Of a stretch of 34,801 nt of DNA, positions 19,507 to 30,515 are shown one piece after another. The stretch is from Zygnema cylindricum (Eukaryota; Streptophyta; Zygnematophyceae; Zygnematales; Zygnemataceae): positions 197,019 through 231,819 of the forward strand of contig JBBHKE010001656.1 in NCBI GenBank assembly GCA_037447655.1, written 5' to 3'. Below the pieces are notes generated by a model. The model worked only from the letters and a program-made list of their open reading frames with translations, ran no database searches and had not been told where the DNA came from. Positions within the stretch are counted from its first letter, which is position 1, and every line of letters begins with the position of its first letter. Position numbers and translations under genes: made by a program.

Positions 19507-20423
19507 CTTTTACGACATCACACTTTATAATATATTCTGTCCTGCTACCAATTTTCCCATGCATCCCACATGGTTCCTATTCCACTCCCGTGTTTTCTCG
19601 TCCTATCACGCTCCCAATTCCCATGATTTCTTTGACTTGTCAACCATGTTAGGAAGCCCTTCTTTTTCCCTTCTCCTTCCCCCACCTCCTCGTAAACAAG
19701 CCTCTCGGCGTTTGGAATGTCCTGGGTGTCACAACCTTTTTGCTGCTGGGGCCGGTATTTCCTTTCATACACGGAGTTGTCGCCATTGTAAAGCCCTGGG
19801 TGGTCCTTTGTCTATCACCATTCCTCAACCGTCGTCGACCACACTCCCGTCCGGCCCCACAGATGAAGATTGGACTTTTGTCCATGAGTTAGATGTTTTG
19901 GGGGCTTATGATTTGGGAGCCCCCCGCCCGCGATTGTACACCCGTATTCTTATGGCCGTGAGGACAATAGTATAAGATGCTCTGCACCTCCCTTTGTCCC
20001 ACATTTCTTCAAACCTGACGGACATTGGAAACTATGGCGCGTTGTCGCCGATTCATTTGTGGTGATTGGAAGGCCCTACACGCCGAGCATGAGGATTGGG
20101 TATCGAGCACCTCTTTCATACCACGTCGCCCACTTAAGCCATCAGATGTCCCGGCCTCTTATCATCGAGCAATTCACTTAGGCCGTGTTGGTGAGCTTTC
20201 TCGAGCGGTTCGGGCCCTACAACCATTCATCCCTGTCCCCCGATCTTCTTCCACTATTGAGGTCTTTCGAGCTCTCCACCCGCTTGCACCTTCTCCTTTA
20301 CCCCTTTCCACCCACGCCTTTGAGCCTTCTAAGAGTTTTACTTTAGATCTGGAGGTTTTTATTAAGGCACTTAGCTCTTCTCCTCATCTTTCAGCGGGGG
20401 GGCCATTCGGGCACAGTGTATGA
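19457..20423 (+). pseudogene. N-terminal zinc-finger and linker region of E1
   Basis: The frame 19457-19975 contains, from the ATG at 19646, a proline-rich stretch and CPGCHNLFAAGAGISFHTRSC, a C-X2-C-X12-H-X3-C finger of the sort that contacts nucleic acid in REL-type LINEs. A TAA ends it at 19973-19975. The next frame, 20025-20423, contains a basic, aromatic part (RRFICGDWKALHAEHEDW) and a linker with RAIHLGRVGELSRAVRAL. The frame changes once between them and again before the RT. Which ATG was used is unknown. Confidence 0.65.
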
Positions 20424-21582
20424 GTTGTTTCGCGATGTTTTGCTCCCTGAATCGGGTGCTAGGGGGTTTGATGTGTTTTTTCAAGTATTTTCTCTTATAG
20501 CTAGTGGGGATGTGCCCCCTCGGGTTTGTGATCTTCTCACGGCATCTCGTTTTGTGGCAGTCACCAAACCTAATGGAGGGATCCGCCCTATTGCCGTGGG
20601 AGAGGTTTTATACCGATTGGTTGCTCGTGCGATATGTCTCCAGCTCCAACCAGCTTTCCATGATTATTTCTCTCCCCATCAGTTTGGAGTGGCCACGAGA
20701 GGAGGTTGTGAGGCCGTGGTCTACGCGATTCGGGCTTTGTTAGATGTACATCCAAATTGGTTGGTACTTCAGGTCGACGTTTCCAATGCATTCAATACGG
20801 TGGATCGAAACGTGATTTTTTCAGAGCTTATGGCGGCTCCATCTCCAATTGTCCAATTATTCCCTTTTGTGAGGGCAACCTATTCTTCGACAAGCATCCT
20901 TTCCTTTTTGACCGACAGTGATCTCATTCCACTCTCCTCTGTGACTGGCACTCGCCAAGGCGACCCTCTGGGCGGACCTTTGTTCACCCTTGCCCATTAT
21001 CGGGCCCTTCGTGCTTCCGCAACCGCTTTCCCTTCTTGCCTTTTCCCTTCGGTTGCAGATGATACGCACATTATTGGGCCTAGAGAACAAGTCGTGTTGG
21101 CATACGATTTTTTCAAGGAACGTTTAGCCGAACTCAACCTTTCAATCTAACCTTCAAAGTGTGTTATTTGGTCTCCTCGTGATATTCCACCTTCCTTTAC
21201 CCCCCCTCTTGGTTTTCAAACCCATTCTCTTTCCGATGGCATTCGTGTGCTAGGTTGCCCCCTTGGTTTGGATACTTTCGTGACCCAACCCCTTGATGAT
21301 GCTTTACAGACAGATTTGGCCCAGGTGGACGACCTTCCTCACCTTCAAGATCCCCAAGTGGCTTTTGCTATGTTAACTAGGTGTTTTCCCCACCGCCCTT
21401 CTTACCTCACTCGTACTTCCCCTCCCACCTTGACGTTCGTTTCCTCTCTTTCGGCATTTGATGATCGCCTCATGGACGTCCTCCACACTTTGTTAGGTAG
21501 TGGGGCATTCGATCGCGAGTCCGGGCCCTCAGCCCGTATTCAGGCTTCCCTCCCTGTATCTGTCGGGGGGTTGGGTCTATAA
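20416..21582 (+). pseudogene. reverse transcriptase domain of E1
   Basis: RT blocks appear in order: VAVTKPNGGIRPIAVGEVLYRL (block 2), HQFGVATRGGCEAVVYAIR (block 3), LQVDVSNAFNTVDR with the first catalytic aspartate near 20775, GTRQGDPLGGPLFTLAHY (block B) and SVADDTHIIG with the paired aspartates near 21056. Block C has ADD preceded by V rather than the usual tyrosine or phenylalanine. A TAA at 21148-21150 lies within the conserved SL-PSKC segment. The same frame continues with VLGCPLGLD (thumb) to a second stop at 21580-21582 in the GGLGL block. Catalytic residues are intact but the product is truncated. Confidence 0.85.
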
Positions 21583-22679
21583 TCGACTGCTTGCGTTGCT
21601 CCCACTGCCTATTTGGGAAGTTGGTGTCTTATTGCCTCTACCCTTGTTTCCCGTTTTTTGGCTGGGGACACCCCTGTTCTAGCTACTGTGGTCCCCCGCG
21701 TTTCAGACGGTGTGTTAGCGTTCCAGCAGACTCTATTGGGCGCGTCAAGTTCTCTTCCACCCCATGCCCTAGTGGATGTGCCGATTTTCTCCACCTTGGT
21801 TTCCACATATGCCGAGCGTGTCCAAGAATCAATTTCTGACCGGGTTGTCGCCGCCATTAAATATGACCTTCTCAAGGCGCTTCCCTCTGATTCTTCGCGT
21901 GCCCGTCTTCTCTCTTGTCGTGGACCAGGTTCCGGATCTTGGCTTTTGGCTACACCTATTTTGTCCACTCTCCGATTCTCACCTGCTCAATTCACCACCG
22001 CCCTTCGATTTCGCCTTGGCCTCCCCCATCCTCCTTTACTTGGCTCTTTGTTTGTGCATGTGGTCGTGTTTTGGGGCCCGATGGTGTCCATCTGCTTCGT
22101 TGCTCCCATGGGGGAGATTTGATCCAGGCGCACGACACTATTCGCGACGTTGTTGCGACTAGCGCTTCGGAGGGCGGTTTTTCTGTGCGTCGGGAGGTTT
22201 CTCACATTATTTCATCACGTCGGATCGATGTTGTTTTGCTTGATGGTGCCCGTCGCATTTTCGGTGATATTGTTTTGGAAAACCCTTCTTCAGCTACGGT
22301 TGTTGGTCGGGCGGCTCGAAATGTTCGGGTGGCAGCTCGTGATGCCGCTAAGGCGAAGGAGCGTGATTATGCTCACAGGGACTCTATGGACGACTTTATT
22401 CCGATGGCGGTCGAGATCTTTGGTTGTGTGGGTGTTGCAATGGACGAGTTTCTCCGTACTTGCGCTCGACGTGCTTTCGAGCGCCGAGGACCTGGGAGCC
22501 CTCCTCCTTCGGTCCTTTCTTCTTTTTATCGTCAACGCTTATTTGTGGCTTTACAGCGAGTGCAGGCTTCTATTCTCCTCCAATCAACTATCTCGGTTAT
22601 GGATCGTCGTCGTGTTCCGTACCTCCCTCAACGTGCTCCCCCTGGTTGGGGGGACTTACGGGGTTGCTTTTCATTGATA
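21583..22679 (+). pseudogene. C-terminal knuckle and nuclease-like domain of E1
   Basis: The frame 21613-22122 holds the thumb-to-C-terminal connection (RARLLSCRGPGSGSWLL, FTTALRFRLGLPHPPLLGS). A frameshift near 22050 moves to the frame ending at the TGA at 22675-22677. There a knuckle CACGRVLGPDGVHLLRC precedes a block with REVSHIISSRRIDVVLLDG and GDIVLENPS. The aspartates in RID and GDI are 13 residues apart, the spacing expected of a PD-(D/E)XK-like REL nuclease. A basic, alanine-rich helix and a C-terminal tail follow. E2 encodes the same domain intact, which supports the frame. Confidence 0.72.
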
Positions 22680-22884
22680 GATAATTGAGTTGGTGTTAGA
22701 GTTGTGGTTTTAGATTTGAGTGTTGTTGGGCTTTTCATTTTGGGTTTGGGTGCTTTTATTTGCCTTGTTGTTGTTCCCGTTGCTCTCTTTAGTTTTATTG
22801 CCCTGGTAGTTTTTATGTTTTGGCCATGCCACCTCTTTTGTACCCCCGGACTCAGATGGTTTACCATCGTGCTTTTTAATTTAT
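22680..22884 (+). other. 3' UTR of E1 with terminal hairpin
   Basis: A T- and G-rich trailer ends with CTCAGATGGTTTACCATCG and a CTTTTTAAT tail. GATGG-TTTA-CCATC at 22855-22868 is a perfect 5-bp stem with a 4-nt loop. The same hairpin and tail end element E2, while the DNA just upstream of the hairpin is poorly conserved. Confidence 0.65.
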
Positions 22885-23103
22885 CATGCCCCCGATTTTA
22901 GAATACATAAGTCTTTGGCACCATGAAAGGATTCAGCATATTCAACATTGAAATTAGTTGTGCTAAATGACTCTGAAGACTGCTCACGACAATTTCCAAG
23001 GTACTTTGTGCCAAGATTCTAAGTTATTTTTTGTAGTACAAAGATGCATGTTGCGGGAAGTTAGGCATGAACAAAAACTAGTTCTTTTCGAAAAAAGGGC
23101 TGA
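22885..23103. other. spacer between two facing LINE copies
   Basis: No gene or repeat is recognised in this 0.2-kb stretch. It separates the 3' ends of E1 (plus strand) and E2 (minus strand). Confidence 0.5.
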
Positions 23104-23119
23104 CTTTATTAAAAAGGGC

Positions 23120-23133
23120 GATGGTAAACCATC
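23120..23133 (-). other. 3' terminal hairpin of E2
   Basis: On the minus strand the sequence GATGGTTTACCATC is identical to that of E1 at 22855-22868, with the same ACTCA before it and CTTTTTAAT shortly after. AATAAA follows as part of the tail. Confidence 0.65.
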
Positions 23134-23345
23134 TGAGTTCATGGGAACAAAAGAGAAGTAGCACGGCAAAAACTGAAAAACTACATGTTGGGGGAAAAAA
23201 ATAAAACGATAAGCAAGGCAAGAGCAACGAAAACACGAAATGACAGCTAGTAGACGGAAAACACCCAAAAAAGCAAAAAACAACAAACGAAACACCAAAA
23301 GAAAGAGCAAACACCTAACAACAAAACCTCAACATAACTAAAAAT

Positions 23346-24178
23346 CTACGCAAAGCAACCACGGAAGTCCCCGAACCCCGGAGGAGCACGAGGAGGGAGT
23401 TTCGGGACACGTCGACGATCCATAGCCGCAATAGACGATCCAAGTAGGATAGAAGCCTGCACTCGCTGAAGGGCCACTGATAAACATTGACGGTAAAAGG
23501 AAGTAAGTACTAAAGCTGAAGGGCTCCCAGGTCCCCGCCGCTCAAACGAACGCTGAACACAAGCACGGAAAAACTCGTCCAAAGCCACACCCAAACAACC
23601 AAATATCTCCACCGCCATCGGAATGAAACCATCCACAGCATCGCGATAGGCATAATCACGCTCCTTCCTCCTAGCCGCGTCACGTGCGGCCACGCCCACA
23701 TGTCGAACTGCCCGACTGACAACGGTATCAGAAGTAGGGTTTACCAATACAACGTCACCAAATGTACGACGCGCACCATCAAGTAATACAATGTCAATCT
23801 GACGGGAAGGAATAATGTGGGAAACTTCCCGACGGACAGAATATCCTCCCTCGGAAACGATAGTAGCAATGGTGTCTCGAATCGTGTCGTGCACCTGAAA
23901 CAACTCTCCTCCATGGGAGCAACGAAGCAAATGAATGCCGTCGGGATCCACAACGTGGTCACAAGAGCAAACAAGAGAGCCAAGCAAAGGTGGATGAGGG
24001 AGGCCAAGCCGAAACCTAAGGGCCGTGGTGAATTGAGCCGGGGTGAATCAGGGGGTAGATAAGATAGGGATAGCCAATAGCCAAGCTCCGAAACCAGATC
24101 CGCCACAGGAAAGAAAGCGTGCGCGCGAAGTATCAAAAGGAAGCGCCTCGAGACGCTCGGACATAATAGCAGCAACAA
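23346..24178 (-). pseudogene. C-terminal knuckle and nuclease-like domain of E2
   Basis: From 23987 to the stop at 23346 the frame is open for 213 residues. It contains CSCDHVVDPDGIHLLRC (C-X-C-X9-H-X3-C), HDTIRDTIATIVSEGGYSVR, SRQIDIVLLDG and GDVVLVNPTSD, then RDAARRKERDYAYRD and a conserved tail RRVPKLPPRAPPGFGDFRGCF. Related sequence upstream to about 24178 lacks a start codon of its own. The element is 5'-truncated, so this is a fragment even though the domain is undamaged. Confidence 0.75.
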
Positions 24179-24180
24179 CC

Positions 24181-24400
24181 TTATTTGAAATGGATTCCTA
24201 AGTTCTTTTCCCTATGTTCAACAAAAGAAATCATGTTCATCTTTTATTGAAGTAAATTCATTAAAAACACATTTGTAGAGATACAAAACAGTTCTTAAGA
24301 TTACAGCTTAGTGCATTTTTGCAAGACCCCTTATACACCTGGGTGCAACATGGGAGCACCTGTCAGCATTGGTTAACAACATAAGAGACCGGTATACCCT
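24181..24400. other. intergenic DNA, nothing recognised
   Basis: AT-rich sequence between the truncated end of E2 and the polypurine repeat. No coding or repeat signal is seen. Confidence 0.5.
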
Positions 24401-24628
24401 GAGAAGAGGAAAACGAGGAATAGGAAAAAGAGAGGAAAAGGAAGAGGAAGAATGAAGAGGAAGAGGAAGAGGAAGAATGAAGAGGAAGAATGAGGAAGAG
24501 GAAGAGGAAGGGGAAGAGGAAGAGGAAGGGGAAGAGGAAGAGGAAGGGGAAGAGGAAGAGGAAAGGGAAGAGGAAGAATGAAGAAGAGGAAGAATGAGGA
24601 AGAGGAAGAGGAAGGGGAAGAGGAAGAC
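24401..24628. repeat. polypurine GGAAGA hexamer repeat
   Basis: About 230 bp consist almost only of A and G, built from GGAAGA units with GAATGA and GGGGAA interruptions. The opposite strand reads as a Leu-Pro or Ser repeat, which is a composition effect and not a gene. Confidence 0.92.
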
Positions 24629-25657
24629 AAAATGGACAAAAACAAAGTGGCAGATTTTCTCACGTCAACTGCTCCCGTCATTACTACATAAAACAGTCAT
24701 GTTTTGACTCTGCGAAATATACCATAATAAAAACAGAAATAGGAGATTAACCCGAAAAGACACATTAAAAAAATAATAATAATGAGAGATTGGTGTCACC
24801 ACTAGAATCAACACGTGTTCCTCCAAATTCTGCTGTCACAAGTTGACGGTCTTCAGGAGAAAACTTAGAATTGCAGAATTCAATGGAGGTCACACTGAAT
24901 TCTCTCATCCAATTACAATCACATAAACAGAACGATTGAAGACAAATAAGGGGATGAACAGAATGCACATTCATAGAGATGCACAGAATACAACATTCAG
25001 AAAGGAGGTAATATTCTGAAGACAATTAGACCCTTTTTTTCCAATAGCTTTCCATATTAGTAACTCGTACATCCACTCCCTGTGCATTGTCCATTTTCAG
25101 GTTATGACATATTAGATGAAATTTAAGATTCTCTTCCAGGTCCCCCAAACTTTAAAAGACTCTAATTACCATTGCTTCAGACCTGTCTTTGCCCTAATGT
25201 CTCGCTTGTGTACTCTTGACTTTCCAAATTCCCCACCACAATCTCAAAAAAAGTAACTGCTTGTCGGGATCAAACATGATAATTATCCATCTGTGGACTC
25301 CTTGCAGACAATCTGCGTTTATTAAGACAGTGCGTTAACACCACCAACCAATTAATGACTTGTATAATTTCACTATCCCTTAAATCCACTCTTTTTCAGC
25401 AATTAAACTGACTCTCTTCCCAATTGTCCGATTGTCTTGCAATATTTGAATCGAAGTTAACACAGCTACCACAGTTTTTCATGTGAGCATATAACAGAAA
25501 CAGGCATCTTCGCAAGCTCTTATCAGTCTTGCGATTGTCAAACATGAATACTTCAATATTACAAATATGGGTACAGGTGAAATTTCCGTATAGGAGCCCC
25601 GCATCCAGCAAAAGAAAAAAAAGGTAAAGGACTCATAAACATGGCCAGTTCTCCACC
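24629..25657. other. downstream flank of the ABCF gene
   Basis: No further exon or repeat is recognised. On the minus strand an AATAAA word lies at 25318-25323, about 335 bp after the ABCF stop, and could serve as a poly(A) signal; the transcript end is unknown. A short minus-strand frame near 24765-25025 has no recognisable motif. Confidence 0.45.
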
Positions 25658-28600
25658 TTAAACCTGCTCTCGAACCTTCCTTGCTAGAAGCGCCTTGTAT
25701 TCTCTAATATCTCCCTTCCATGGAGTCACTTTGCCTTTCTCACAAACCCAGATATCCTTAGCGACTTGGTCAATAAGACGGAAATCGTGACTGACAAGTA
25801 CAAGGCCACCCTCGTATCCTGCAAAAGTGACAAAAAAGGCGGGCAAAATTATATATTTCTCTTTCCTTCACGCACAAAGCGTCAAACACAAGCATCACAC
25901 TTGATATAGGATTGACCAAGCACTGAATTGACGATTGCTTCTTGTGTGACAGGCTCTATTGTTTTTGTGGTCTAAATTGAGTGTTCCAAAAAGTGTTTTT
26001 AGGGAGGGAATTTACAACTGCTGTTTTTACTGCAAAGCTACTACTAGCTTATCCATGATCACAAAACTAGATGATTTTTTAGTGCATTCGAAATTAAGTT
26101 GTCAGGTCAATATGTTTCCCAACGAAAAGATAACCACAAACGTGTCCTTTAAAGTCTTCAGTATTCCATTTTTCCACTCTGAACTTCATCAAAGCGAATA
26201 AGCACCGGTACAGATGTAAACTAATTCACTTTAATTTCCCATATTATTGAAATAAAACTGCATTAAAAGCTTACGGGATAAAGCATACCTTTGATGGCAG
26301 TCGCCAGCGAATCAATAGCCTCTATGTCCAAATGATTTGTAGGTTCATCCAATAATAGCATATTTGGTCTACCCATACAGATGATACCGTAAACAATGCG
26401 GCATCGCTGGCCTTCACTAAGCATTCCTATCTTAGTTGTTTGCATTTTTCCAGTCAAACCATAACGCCCAATATAAGCACGCCATTCCTCTTCATCTCGC
26501 TGGAAACCACCAGTTGAGGGGAAAGTGCTCTTGAAGAAATCTAGGACCTGTCACAGACAAATGTCACAAAAGTTGGATTAATAATGCAGCTGAAATTGAT
26601 TACAGATGAGCTAACAGGTGACAAGATGGGACTTAAAAGCTGCAATTCTTTTCTAATAGTTACCACAACCTGAAAATGAGACAAATTCAAAAAAGCACAA
26701 GCCCAAAACAATAAAATAGACACTTTAAATAAAGCCCATAATCAGTTGCTTACCGTCATCTCCAGGTTCAGCTGGTCCACTGAATGCTGGTGGTATCGCC
26801 CAATACTCAAATGACTGTGCCTTTTCACAATACCAGTTGTTGCTGTCAAGTCTCCCGACATCAACTTCAAAAGCGTTGATTTTCCAGCTCCATTGGGCCC
26901 CACAAGTGCAATTCGAGAATCACAGTCAATTCCCAAATTAACATTCTTGTAGATCATATCCTCTGGTTTGCCTGTTTCCATGCATAGTCAATAAATATAT
27001 GAGTCCAGGTCAACAATTGCACCAAACAAAACGAGCAACAGATGTGAAGCTCGACAGCACAAAGATTAGAGAGTCACAACAAAAACTTTTCCGAAATATT
27101 CATAGTATAGAACTTCAAAAGATTCATATGGCTAAATATCCTACCAAGAATTTGCCTAAGCTAACCTACAAAGTGAAGAAAGAAAAAAAAACAAGGCTGG
27201 AATTATCTGCGACAGATTTCAGCCTTAAAAATTACAGGAGCAACACACAAGAATCCGGCATACTAATTGTGGAAGATGAGAAACAGACCTGAATATGAAA
27301 AGCTGACATTTTCAAAAGGCAGCACAGGAGGAGCCAATTTGTCACAATCAGGGAAAGAGAAGGAAAACGTCCTCTCCTTCACAACAGGCTGTGTAAGACC
27401 ATCGGCTTCCATTTTATCCAAAATCTTCTGCTTTGACTTGGCCTGGATATCAAAACACAATCACTAACGTTAGAAACACATTTTTTCTCATTGTGTCAAA
27501 CTCACAGTTTCAGATTGGATTCACCGAATATTTGCACACCTAAGAACAACAGATAAAACAAGACAGCAGATAGGCACTGAAAGAGCAAGCCTGGTCAATA
27601 CTGAATTTTAGATAACTCACAATTGGGACCACTTGCTAGAACCACACACACACTACCAAGAGCCTCTGGATCCTACACGTTTAGAATGAAGGAAATGTGA
27701 AAGGTTCCCTCCCTGCCCCCCCTTCCCCCCTTTCCCCCTTCCTGCTATACTACCTTGTACGTCTCACCTGCTTCACAAGATTTGCATAGGTACCACAGGA
27801 AGCAATGAATTCTTTAATGTGCTTGATATCATCTTGTTCTTTCATGTATTTTTTATGCTGAACAGTTTCCTGCTCCTCCACTGTTTTCACAAATGTATCA
27901 TAAGTACCGGTGTAGTAAGTCAGTTTCCGTTTGGTTAGCCAAATGATGTGGGTACAAACTCCATTTAAGAAATCCTGCAGTCCAAACATGACAACAAAGC
28001 ATATCTTATAAATATGAAAGAATACTGATCTGGAACAGTTTACCATCCTGATTTCCAATCTAAAGATAAATGCACAGTAACCCACAAAGGGATACAAAAG
28101 AAAAAAGGAAGAAAAACAACATACTTGAGAATGTGAAACAAGCACCAAACACTTTTTGTAATTTTTCAGGTATTCCTCAAGCCACACGCAGGCCTCCAAA
28201 TCTAAATGATTTGTTGGCTCATCCAAAAGTAGCAAAGTTGGGGCAGCAAATAGAGCTCTTGCGAGGGCCACACGCATTCTCCACCTGCAAAACATTTACA
28301 TTAGTGTTATATCACACCTCAAAAGAGTAAAGAATGAAGCATTAACAACATAACGGAAAAGCAAACAAAAACAAAAATGGTCGATCCTACTTTTACCCAC
28401 TCAGTTCAAGAACAGAAAGTGTTGAAAATTCTTGCAACATGCTATACCACTGGTTTTTTAATTCATCAAAAAAAAAAAAAAACATACCCTCCAGACATGT
28501 CTTTTGTACATCTTGCCATCATCGTCTTTGAAAAACCAAGACCATGGAGAAGTGAAGCCGCTCGAGATTCAAAAGTGTTGGGGTCTAACTCTTCTAGCCT

Positions 28601-30515
28601 ATCGTAAATGGTTTCCAGGCGTGGATCTTCTGGTCCAAATTCTGTCAAAATATACTCTTCCTGAAACAAAACAAAACAAAACAAAACAATGAGTGAATAT
28701 ACACCCAGGAAATAGCATCAATTAAATAATAATAACATCATAAAACACTTAACAAAAAAAAACATGTCAAAATATACTCTTCCTGAAAAAAGACCAAAGT
28801 CCACGGTAAACACCCCAAAAATAGCTATGCACAACCAAATTGCTATGGTTGGTAGCATCATGCCACATTTGACTCGTGACCGAATGATTTAAAAAAAAAG
28901 AAAAAAAAGGATTACCTGAACAGGTAGATCATAATGGTAGAATCATACAGCCACTGGATAGTAAGAAATGATAAATTACAAACGGAGAAAGGAATTACCT
29001 GAGCGTTCAATCGTGCAAGTTCGGCCTTAATGTGATCTATGACAGCCTCTAAAGCCGTTCGGTCACTTGGTTCAGCTTCTTCGTGCAAGTGGTAAAGATC
29101 CATGTGGTCTGGGATAGGCACCTGTTACGAATAAACACATACTTTAGTTCAAACCACAGTTACATAAACCATCAACTTCCACAGAAGACAAAAAAAGGAA
29201 GGCCCAACAATATGACAAAGCCCCAATAAAGACCTTACAATTCTAACCTCTTATCATTCGTCAAACATTCATAAAGAAGACAGAAACCAAAAAACATAGC
29301 AGAATGAAATGAGGTATGTTACCTCTCTGTTTGCAAGACACTGCAAGAAATTTGTCTTTCCAGAACCATTTTGGCCGATGAGACCATAACGTCGACCGAT
29401 TGTAAGCTCGATATTACACTCTTGAATAAGCTCAATTCCTCCCAGCCCCAAACTAAATCCACTGATCTTAATATCCTTTGACGTAGGACGCGAACTTAGC
29501 ACGCCTGTCAAGCCAATTGAACAAACACCCAAGATTAGATTAACTGGAGTTAAAAAAAAAATCCAGATGTACAAGGCTGATACTCAGCCATACCTTAACT
29601 GCCGGATCATACAAGGTAGCAAAACAGATGAAGAGCAAAACATTCACACAAAAAAAATTGTGTTAAGCTATTCAAGTTTCCAAATCTTAGCCCATGAGCC
29701 TATTGACCTTTACAGGTACCCTTCACTACCTTAATTCGCCAAGGAGAACTAACCTCCTTCCCTCCTCCCTCCTCCCTCCCTCCCCCCCTCTCCCTCTCGC
29801 TCTCGCCCTCTCTATGCGTCAAACAAACCTGTGACAGTGCGTTGAATACTGGCCAGATGTTTTGCATTCCCATCGAGAGCACCAGAAGAGCTTGCATCGC
29901 TTGCAAGACTTAAAGCACTCGCAGATTTGCTTATAGCCGCAGTTGCATCAGCCTGAAAAACCAAAATTCAAACCAGGACATGATTAACCAGAAAAAAGAC
30001 ATCAAACTAAAAACAAACCAGCTTATCAAAATATATTATCAATGAATTCATTGTTTGATTAAACATTAGAAAACAGCAAATAAAAGAGAGCAAACATGAA
30101 ACTAACAAATGAACGACTTACCTAACAGACATTGCTATCCAACCCTGCAATATTATCTCAAGCTCTGTATATAAAGTTGCAAAAAAGTTACAGGTTAACC
30201 ACGAAAATTTCATTACAAACGTTCAACAGTGGATATGAAGACTTGCGATTTCCCTAATCTTAAGAAGAAAAGGATCTGTAATAATTATCTCCTAAGTTAC
30301 TGTCCGGATCAGCAATATGTACCAGCAGTTCATGAATCTTAGGTGGTTTTAGTGAGCAAATCGATTTGGTGCAACAAGAAACAAAAGGGAAAGGAGAGAT
30401 GTTCCTTTTCCTCGCTTACCTTTGCTTTAGGAGGACCTGCTGATTTGTTGGTGAACTTAGCCTTTGAAGCAGCTTTCTTGGCCTCAGCCTTCTTCTTTGA
30501 AGCGTCTGACACCAT
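25658..30515 (-). CDS. ABCF1: ABCF-type ATPase, Arb1/ABCF1-like, 11 coding exons
   Basis: Soluble twin-ATPase of the ABCF family, whose Arb1/ABCF1 members act on ribosomes in biogenesis and translation control and have no membrane domain. Exons: 30420-30515, 29829-29952, 29323-29504, 28999-29121, 28488-28660, 28125-28284, 27768-27974, 27289-27442, 26754-26971, 26289-26547, 25658-25818. All introns are GT-AG (150-470 bp) and phases agree, giving 618 residues. ATPase 1: Walker A GQNGSGKT 117-124, signature SGG 231-233, Walker B DE 254-255, H-loop 284. ATPase 2: Walker A ending near 439, LSEGQ 522-526, DE 546-547, H-loop 576. The lysine-rich start MVSDASKKK resembles plant ABCF1. The linker [20 protein letters not shown] (346-366) is instead like fungal Arb1 than the GHGSAKLARQAQSK form I know from plants and animals, so orthology to Arabidopsis ABCF1 is uncertain. 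Only coding exons are placed; a 5' UTR intron is possible. Confidence 0.93.
29757..29816. repeat. pyrimidine-rich simple repeat in an ABCF intron
   Basis: CCTCC, CCCTCC and CTCTCG repeats lie in the second intron of the ABCF gene, just inside the splice donor of exon 2 (minus strand). They are purine-rich in the transcript. No function is implied. Confidence 0.7.

Larger units (their letters stand above)
19457..22884 (+). mobile_element. non-LTR retroelement E1 with restriction-like nuclease region
   Basis: Order: an N-terminal zinc finger, a linker, a reverse transcriptase with catalytic aspartates, a thumb region, a C-terminal C-X-C-X9-H-X3-C knuckle, a nuclease-like block with R-I-D and G-D-I-V, and a 3' UTR with a hairpin. 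No LTRs and no apurinic endonuclease domain are seen. This order is that of R2/NeSL-type (REL) LINEs rather than L1 or RTE. At least three frame changes and two internal stops make this copy a pseudogene. A second copy, E2, faces it. The 5' end is uncertain. Confidence 0.75.
23104..24180 (-). mobile_element. non-LTR retroelement E2, 5'-truncated copy
   Basis: On the minus strand the copy starts abruptly near 24180 within the region following the RT thumb and runs through the C-terminal domain, 3' UTR, hairpin and CTTTTTAATAAA tail. Loss of the 5' part is the usual result of incomplete reverse transcription by LINEs. It belongs to the same family as E1 but differs at many residues, so it is not a local duplicate. 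Confidence 0.75.

Noticed and set aside
24373-24681. Leu-Pro/Ser-rich frame
   Set aside because: Simple translation of the GGAAGA repeat.
24765-25025. 86-codon minus-strand frame downstream of ABCF
   Set aside because: No family resemblance; may be untranslated or intergenic sequence.
25658-30515. Fungal contamination suggested by the Arb1-like linker
   Set aside because: The gene sits among LTR elements with plant-type features, has ten introns of 150-470 bp (longer than usual in fungi), and starts with a plant-like N-terminus. An old paralogue is simpler, though a tree is needed.
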